A stretch of 36,151 nt of DNA. It comes from Akkermansia muciniphila (GTDB lineage: Bacteria > Verrucomicrobiota > Verrucomicrobiia > Limisphaerales > UBA11320). Location: positions 1 to 36,151 of the forward strand of contig CAMAVD010000019.1 in the NCBI GenBank assembly GCA_945861575.1, written 5' to 3'. The notes beneath the pieces were generated by a model. That model worked only from the letters and a program-made list of their open reading frames with translations, did not search any database and was not told where the DNA came from. Shown in pieces: positions 32,293 through 36,151 of the stretch (position 1 is the stretch's first letter; the number at the start of each line of letters is the position of its first letter). A program made the position numbers and the translations under genes.

Positions 32293-32967
32293 TCAGGCCT
32301 TGCGAGCCTGCCGGACCCATGCGAGCACCTCGGCCACCCGACGACCGACGGCAGGATAGTCCGCGGAGTCCACCGCCTTTTTATCAATCAAAGTTCGCCC
32401 CAGGCCCAAGGCGCAGGCCCCAGCCTTAAACCACTCGTTGATCGCTGCGGGAGTGGCGTCCTCGACGCCGGTGGGAAGAATGCGAGTCCAAGGGGAGGGT
32501 CCCATAACCGCTTTCACGAAGCCTGGCCCCCCGGCGGCCTCACACGGGAACATCTTCACAATCTCCACCCCGGCCTCTTCCGCCACACCAATCTCCGTCA
32601 CCGTCATACACCCGGGCAAATAGGGAACCTTACGCCGATTACAAAAACGCGCGACACGTTCATTGAAAGAGGGGCTCACCACAAAATTAGCACCGGCTGC
32701 CACGAACAAGGCGGCCGTGCATTCTTCGACGATCGAGCCGACCCCAAGCACCACCTGAGGCAAAGACTTGCGACAATATTTTTCAACAGCGGAAAAGACC
32801 TCGACGGCGTGGTCGCCACGGTTGGTGAACTCGAAAACCGTTCCACCTGCGGCAGCGCAGGCTTCCACCACCTGGCAGGTTACGGCAACGTCGCCATGGT
32901 AAAACACGGGCACCAAGCCCACTTCCATGATCCGGTTTAACGTCTCTAGACGGGAAAATCGCGGCAT
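32293..32967 (-). CDS. KDPG/KHG aldolase family protein
   Basis: A 224-residue class I aldolase of the KDPG/KHG family, which splits 2-keto-3-deoxy-6-phosphogluconate into pyruvate and glyceraldehyde 3-phosphate, or 4-hydroxy-2-oxoglutarate. Motifs: FEFTNRG near residue 46 (the usual acid/base Glu strand), VLGVGSIVE, PYLPGCMTVTEI and VKMFPCEAAGG, where the Lys of VKMFP is the expected Schiff-base residue. The later phosphate-binding loop reads LPTGVED where PTGGV is normal, losing one Gly, so substrate or activity may differ. The ATG at 32967 gives the usual family length; a GTG at 33045 would add an unusual Ser/Arg-rich leader. It appears to be the first gene of the operon with the kinase pair and the ROK kinase. 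Confidence 0.88.
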   Translation of the reverse strand: MPRFSRLETLNRIMEVGLVPVFYHGDVAVTCQVVEACAAAGGTVFEFTNRGDHAVEVFSAVEKYCRKSLPQVVLGVGSIVEECTAALFVAAGANFVVSPSFNERVARFCNRRKVPYLPGCMTVTEIGVAEEAGVEIVKMFPCEAAGGPGFVKAVMGPSPWTRILPTGVEDATPAAINEWFKAGACALGLGRTLIDKKAVDSADYPAVGRRVAEVLAWVRQARKA

Positions 32968-33214
32968 AGTATCAAAGAGTCTTTTGGGGTGCAGGGACCA
33001 CAACAGCGCGCGCCCAGCACCTTCGCTGTCCGAAGACTTCCGCACTTTCGCTCCCGAAGCAAGGACTCAACGGCAGCGGGTCGGATTGGAAACATCTTCC
33101 CTCGATACCGCTCTAGAGGACGAGGTGGCGATCCCTCCCCGCTCCGGACGGCCCACGCCCCCTGTCCCGCTTATAGAGGGTGCAGCCTGACGCCCCCTTG
33201 CCCAGCGCTGTCCC

Positions 33215-34333
33215 TCACATCGCATCCGAGCCAGTGCCGACTCGGAGGCGATCCCGCATCTTCCACAGCTCTGACGGCCGGAAGATCCCCAGAGGAGTGA
33301 TGATACCGGTGATCAGCTCGGGGGGCGTCACATCAAAGCCCGGGTTGAGCGCTCCACTCGACGGATTGGCAATCCTCACATACTGCCGCTTCCCGGCACG
33401 TGTCATCCCCCATGCACCCAGCACCTCCTCTGGCGACCGCTGTTCGATAGGGATTTCCGCGCCCGACGCCAGATCCCAGTCGATGGTCGAAAGAGGAATC
33501 GCCACATAAAAAGGAATATCGTGCCGATGCGCCAGAACGGCCTTGGTGTAGGTACCGATCTTGTTGGCCACCTCACCCGTCCGCCCGAGAACCCGATCGC
33601 TGCCCACAATGACCAGATCAATCTCCCCTCTGGAAAAAAGGAAACCCGCCGCATTGTCAGCAATCACCTGATGGGAGATCCCCTGGTTGGCCAACTCCCA
33701 GGCGGTCAGCGATGCCCCCTGGCAACGCGGGCGTGTCTCATCGCAGTAGACGTGGAACGTGCGGCCCAGCGCATGCGCGGCATACATCGGGGCCGTCGCG
33801 CTGCCGATATCCACAAAGGCCAGCCAACCTGCATTGCAATGAGTGAGGACGTTCATTCCCTCCTGGATCAGAGGGGAGCCTATGTCACCAATAGCGGCGC
33901 AGTGGGAAACATCCTCCTCAGCGAAGGCTTGCGCTGCCTGCACAGCCAACGACACCTGAGACGCTACCGTCCGACCCTGTTGCATCCGGGCAAGGATCTG
34001 CCTCATCGCGTTGACCGGGTCGACCGCTGTCGGACGCGCCTCCGCCAGGGTCCGATAAACCAGGTCCACATGTTTGCGAAACCGTACCAAGCCGGAACCG
34101 CTAAACGAGCGAGCCCCCTGAGCCAAGCCGAAGGCAGCGGTGGCCCCAATAGCTCCCGCACCGCGCACGACCATGTCCGTGATCGCTCGGGCCGTGGAGA
34201 CGTAGTCACGAAGGCCAACGATTTTGAACTGATGCGGGAGGAGACGCTGTTCGATCAGATGGACCGTGTTACGTGACGGATCATACGTCACGGTTCGGCA
34301 CTCGACGGAACGTCCACGCTGGCGGATATGCAT
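33215..34333 (-). CDS. mtnA: S-methyl-5-thioribose-1-phosphate isomerase (MtnA-type)
   Basis: A 372-residue aldose-phosphate isomerase of the MtnA/eIF2B-like family, which converts methylthioribose 1-phosphate to the ribulose form in methionine salvage. Motifs: VVRGAGAIGATAA (RGAPAIG in most members, with Gly for Pro here), LTHCNAG with the catalytic Cys, DETRPRCQGASLTAWEL, ADNAAGFLF, and VGSDRV with the catalytic Asp, followed by EVANKIGTY and PLSTIDW. The AGWLAFVDIGSATAPMYAA segment places it in the subgroup that may also act on 5-deoxyribose 1-phosphate, so the exact substrate is not sure. No other methionine-salvage gene is in the window. The start at 34333 is an ATG with a weak ribosome site. 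The 247 bases between its stop and the aldolase gene show nothing definite. Confidence 0.9.
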   Translation of the reverse strand: MHIRQRGRSVECRTVTYDPSRNTVHLIEQRLLPHQFKIVGLRDYVSTARAITDMVVRGAGAIGATAAFGLAQGARSFSGSGLVRFRKHVDLVYRTLAEARPTAVDPVNAMRQILARMQQGRTVASQVSLAVQAAQAFAEEDVSHCAAIGDIGSPLIQEGMNVLTHCNAGWLAFVDIGSATAPMYAAHALGRTFHVYCDETRPRCQGASLTAWELANQGISHQVIADNAAGFLFSRGEIDLVIVGSDRVLGRTGEVANKIGTYTKAVLAHRHDIPFYVAIPLSTIDWDLASGAEIPIEQRSPEEVLGAWGMTRAGKRQYVRIANPSSGALNPGFDVTPPELITGIITPLGIFRPSELWKMRDRLRVGTGSDAM

Positions 34334-34381
34334 GGAGTCGGTTTACATCGCCCGCACTCCACAGGCAACTCACGTTTCTCA

Positions 34382-34415
34382 GCAGAAGCATCCTACAAAT
34401 CCTACGGCCTGCTAG
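34382..34415 (-). repeat. Dispersed repeat, copy 2 (just after a stop codon)
   Basis: On the minus strand this element begins CTAGCAGGCCGT, two bases after the stop codon of the small TPR-like gene, and ends TTCTGC. It aligns without gaps to the copy at 4749-4782 (26 of 34 identical by my count). Both copies follow a stop codon directly, in unrelated genes about 30 kb apart. The inverted partner end seen near copy 1 is not obvious here. Confidence 0.5.
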
Positions 34416-34417
34416 GC

Positions 34418-34846
34418 TTACACCTCCCACGATCCACTCGGGGTGAGGATCGATTGAATCTTGGCGAGGACCAGTTCGTAATTTAGGGAGAGGCGCAGAG
34501 GCTCCAGACTCTGCTCCCGAGTAATCCACTTCCAATCGACATACCCGTAGTCGATCGCGAGTGACAAGGCATCGGCCGCCTCAGCGAGTTGTCCATTCAG
34601 GGAGTAGCTACAGGACAGGTTGAAGAACGCCTGGGGATCCCCAGGCTCCAACTCAGCGATCCGCTCGTCCGTTTGCAGCCCCAGGTCGAAAAGGCCTCGC
34701 TGGAGGTAATCGTCACTGAGCAGCTTCAGGGCCTCGAGATAGCTAGGCGCCCTGTTGACGAGTCCCTCCAGGAAAGAGATCTCGATGTCCAAATCCCGTA
34801 TTTGCTGGCGGGTCAACTTCTTCCGTGTGCGGCTTCTTTTGGCCAT
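34418..34846 (-). CDS. Small TPR-like protein of unknown function
   Basis: A 142-residue cytoplasmic protein. The basic N-terminus (AKRSRTRKKLTRQQIRDLD) is followed by helical segments in TPR style: NRAPSYLEALKLLSDDYLQRG, LGLQTDERIAELEPGDPQAF, and FNLSCSYSLNGQLAEAADAL, i.e. about two to three repeats. The C-terminal part (YVDWKWITREQSLEPLR) does not match a repeat. TPRs usually bind other proteins, but the partner is unknown. The ATG at 34846 has a good ribosome site (AAGGA, 6-8 bases upstream), which decides it over an in-frame extension to 34981. The gene is divergent from the HpnA-like epimerase, and the 170-base gap between them should hold both promoters. Confidence 0.82.
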   Translation of the reverse strand: MAKRSRTRKKLTRQQIRDLDIEISFLEGLVNRAPSYLEALKLLSDDYLQRGLFDLGLQTDERIAELEPGDPQAFFNLSCSYSLNGQLAEAADALSLAIDYGYVDWKWITREQSLEPLRLSLNYELVLAKIQSILTPSGSWEV

Positions 34847-35016
34847 GGTACGTCCTTCTAAGGTGGCCTGGGTCAGGGAGGCTGGCATCCTATGAAAATC
34901 CGTTGATCCAACCGCCTGTCCCGGAACATGATCGTTCCTGCGACGGCTTTGAGTCCTTCGGACCGTCGCTTCCTCATCCATCGGCGATCCGAGGATGCGG
35001 CTTTACCGAGAAACCA

Positions 35017-36027
35017 ATGAACTGTCTCGTCACAGGTGCCTCCGGATTCATCGGAGCCAATCTCGTCCACGAACTCGCTGCGCGCGGTCATCGCGTGAAG
35101 GCGCTCTTGCGGCCGTCTGCCGATGTCCGCGGCCTCGAGGGAGCGTCGTATGAACCGATCGCCGGAGACCTCTCGGACGTGGCGAACTTGACCTCGGCGC
35201 TCCGCGGGGTGGAGTGGTGTTTTCATGTAGCGGCCAGCTACCATCTCTGGCTGGCAGACTACGCCCCGATGTATGCGGCCAATGTGGAGGGCACCCGGAA
35301 CCTGATCCGGGCGGCGACCGATGCTGGCTGCAGTCGCATCGTCTACACCAGCACTGTAGGCTGTATTGGCTTGCCGCAGAACACGGGCGGCCTCCTGATT
35401 CCGACCGACGAGTCCACACCCGTATCGGAGTCGCAGATGCGGAATCACTACAAGCTCTCCAAGTGGAAGGCCGAGCGAGTCGCCCTGGAATTTGCAGCAG
35501 CCGGGGCGCCCGTGGTCATCGTGAACCCAAGCGCACCCGTGGGGCCCCGGGACGTCAAACCGACGCCGACGGGCAAAGTCATCGTCGATTTCTTGAAGCG
35601 AGCCCTGCCGGCCTATCTCGATACCGGGCTCAACTGGGTTCACGTGCGCGATGTGGCGGTCGGACACATTCTGGCCGCGGAGAAGGGTCGACTGGGTGAG
35701 CGATATATTTTGGGCAATGCGGAAGGCAACTGGACCATGAAGCAAGCCCTGGACATTCTGTCGGATATCACCGGGATCCCTGCCCCGCGTTTTCAGGTTC
35801 CCTACGCGGTAGCCTATGCAGCGGCCGTGGTGGACGAGGGCCTTGCCAAGCTAACCCGCAAGCCCCCCAAGGCGCCCTTGGCTGGGGTAAAGATGGCGAA
35901 GTACAAAATGTTCTTCAGCCCGGCCAAAGCCATCAGGGAATTAGGACTACCCCAGACCCCACCGCGGCAGGCTCTGGAAGAAGCCGTGCAGTGGTTCCGC
36001 AGCCAGAACATGGCCCCCTGGAAATGA
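35017..36027 (+). CDS. hpnA: NAD-dependent epimerase/dehydratase, hopanoid-associated type (HpnA-like)
   Basis: A 336-residue extended short-chain dehydrogenase. The dinucleotide loop is GASGFIG near the N-terminus, the catalytic Tyr/Lys pair is in HYKLSKWKAE (Tyr-xxx-Lys), and the preceding Ser/Thr is in VYTSTVG. Together with the AASYHLWLADYAPMYAANVEGT segment, NPSAPVGPRDVKPTPTGK and the C-terminal PLAGVKMAKYKMFFS stretch, it matches the hopanoid-associated sugar epimerase HpnA. That family is named for its genomic association with hopanoid genes; the reaction is presumed to modify a sugar or polyol. No other hopanoid gene is in the window. The ATG at 35017 starts directly before the dinucleotide motif; an in-frame extension to 34825 reads as unrelated sequence and crosses the divergent promoter region. 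Confidence 0.88.
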   Translation: MNCLVTGASGFIGANLVHELAARGHRVKALLRPSADVRGLEGASYEPIAGDLSDVANLTSALRGVEWCFHVAASYHLWLADYAPMYAANVEGTRNLIRAATDAGCSRIVYTSTVGCIGLPQNTGGLLIPTDESTPVSESQMRNHYKLSKWKAERVALEFAAAGAPVVIVNPSAPVGPRDVKPTPTGKVIVDFLKRALPAYLDTGLNWVHVRDVAVGHILAAEKGRLGERYILGNAEGNWTMKQALDILSDITGIPAPRFQVPYAVAYAAAVVDEGLAKLTRKPPKAPLAGVKMAKYKMFFSPAKAIRELGLPQTPPRQALEEAVQWFRSQNMAPWK

Positions 36028-36101
36028 GGTCCCCCGAAATTTGAGGATAAAAACTGCTTGCCTGAAAGGGGATAAAGTCGATGATCACTCGTCCTCTGGA
36101 T

Positions 36102-36151
36102 GGAGAGATGGCTGAGTGGTCGAAAGCGACGGTTTGCTAAACCGTTATACG
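36102..36151 (+). tRNA. tRNA-Ser (anticodon GCU), 5' part only
   Basis: The acceptor strand GGAGAGA (36102-36108) is followed by TG and the D-arm GCTGAGTGGTCGAAAGC. The anticodon stem ACGGT/ACCGT (36129-36133 and 36141-36145) encloses the loop TTGCTAA, giving anticodon GCT at 36136-36138, which reads AGC and AGU. The sequence ends in the start of the long variable arm expected for tRNA-Ser; the rest is beyond the window edge. Confidence 0.93.

Overview
The window looks like a chromosomal segment of a Gram-negative bacterium, most probably a member of Verrucomicrobiota. This is inference from gene content, not from a marker gene. The supporting features are split MacB-type exporters with two adjacent FtsX permeases, a large secreted Ig-repeat protein ending in a YYRLRLQ-type tail, a TPR/FG-GAP/UnbV lipoprotein, a hopanoid-associated type epimerase (HpnA-like), and families of palindromic intergenic repeats. 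I see no transposase, integrase, phage gene, CRISPR array or rRNA. One tRNA-Ser(GCU) is cut by the right edge.

Layout. 1-3681 (+): the end of a periplasmic adaptor, an ABC ATPase and two MacB/FtsX permeases form a tripartite exporter operon. 3682-4968: a hairpin-rich intergenic region, a DUF192 lipoprotein, and a convergent inverted repeat. 4969-13187 (-): a compact NRPS-PKS operon with NRPS (C-A-PCP), PKS (KS-AT-truncated KR), an in-frame fused secreted endonuclease/exonuclease/phosphatase-like (EEP) protein with a degenerate active site, and a small zinc metallopeptidase. 13710-15029 (-): an NhaD-like Na+/H+ antiporter. 15145-21451 (-): an operon of a 488-residue protein of unknown role, a TPR/FG-GAP/UnbV lipoprotein and bioA, closed by a clear terminator. 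21618-26917: a FmdB-type zinc ribbon protein, a tandem 105-bp repeat, a DUF72 protein, and a secreted Ig-repeat protein with its own terminator. 27512-29637 (+): a CDP-alcohol phosphatidyltransferase with a decayed nucleotidyltransferase-like N-terminus, overlapping a flippase-like membrane protein. 29707-32967 (-): a ROK sugar kinase, two tandem thymidylate-kinase-like proteins, and a KDPG-type aldolase. 33215-34846 (-): an MtnA-type isomerase and a small TPR-like protein. 35017-36027 (+): the HpnA-like epimerase, followed by the tRNA.

How the parts may work together. The NRPS would load an amino acid on its carrier protein and pass it to a malonyl-specific PKS module. That module has no reductase domain, no acyl carrier protein and no thioesterase, so the line is incomplete or depends on partners outside the window. 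The AT block of the PKS has a sharply different base and codon composition from the rest of the gene, bounded near two conserved PKS motifs, which suggests a recombined domain. The most unusual small system is the adjacent pair of thymidylate-kinase-like proteins. Both lack usual Tmk motifs but share their own, and one has Arg in place of the P-loop Lys. Dispersed repeats lie directly after two unrelated stop codons about 30 kb apart.
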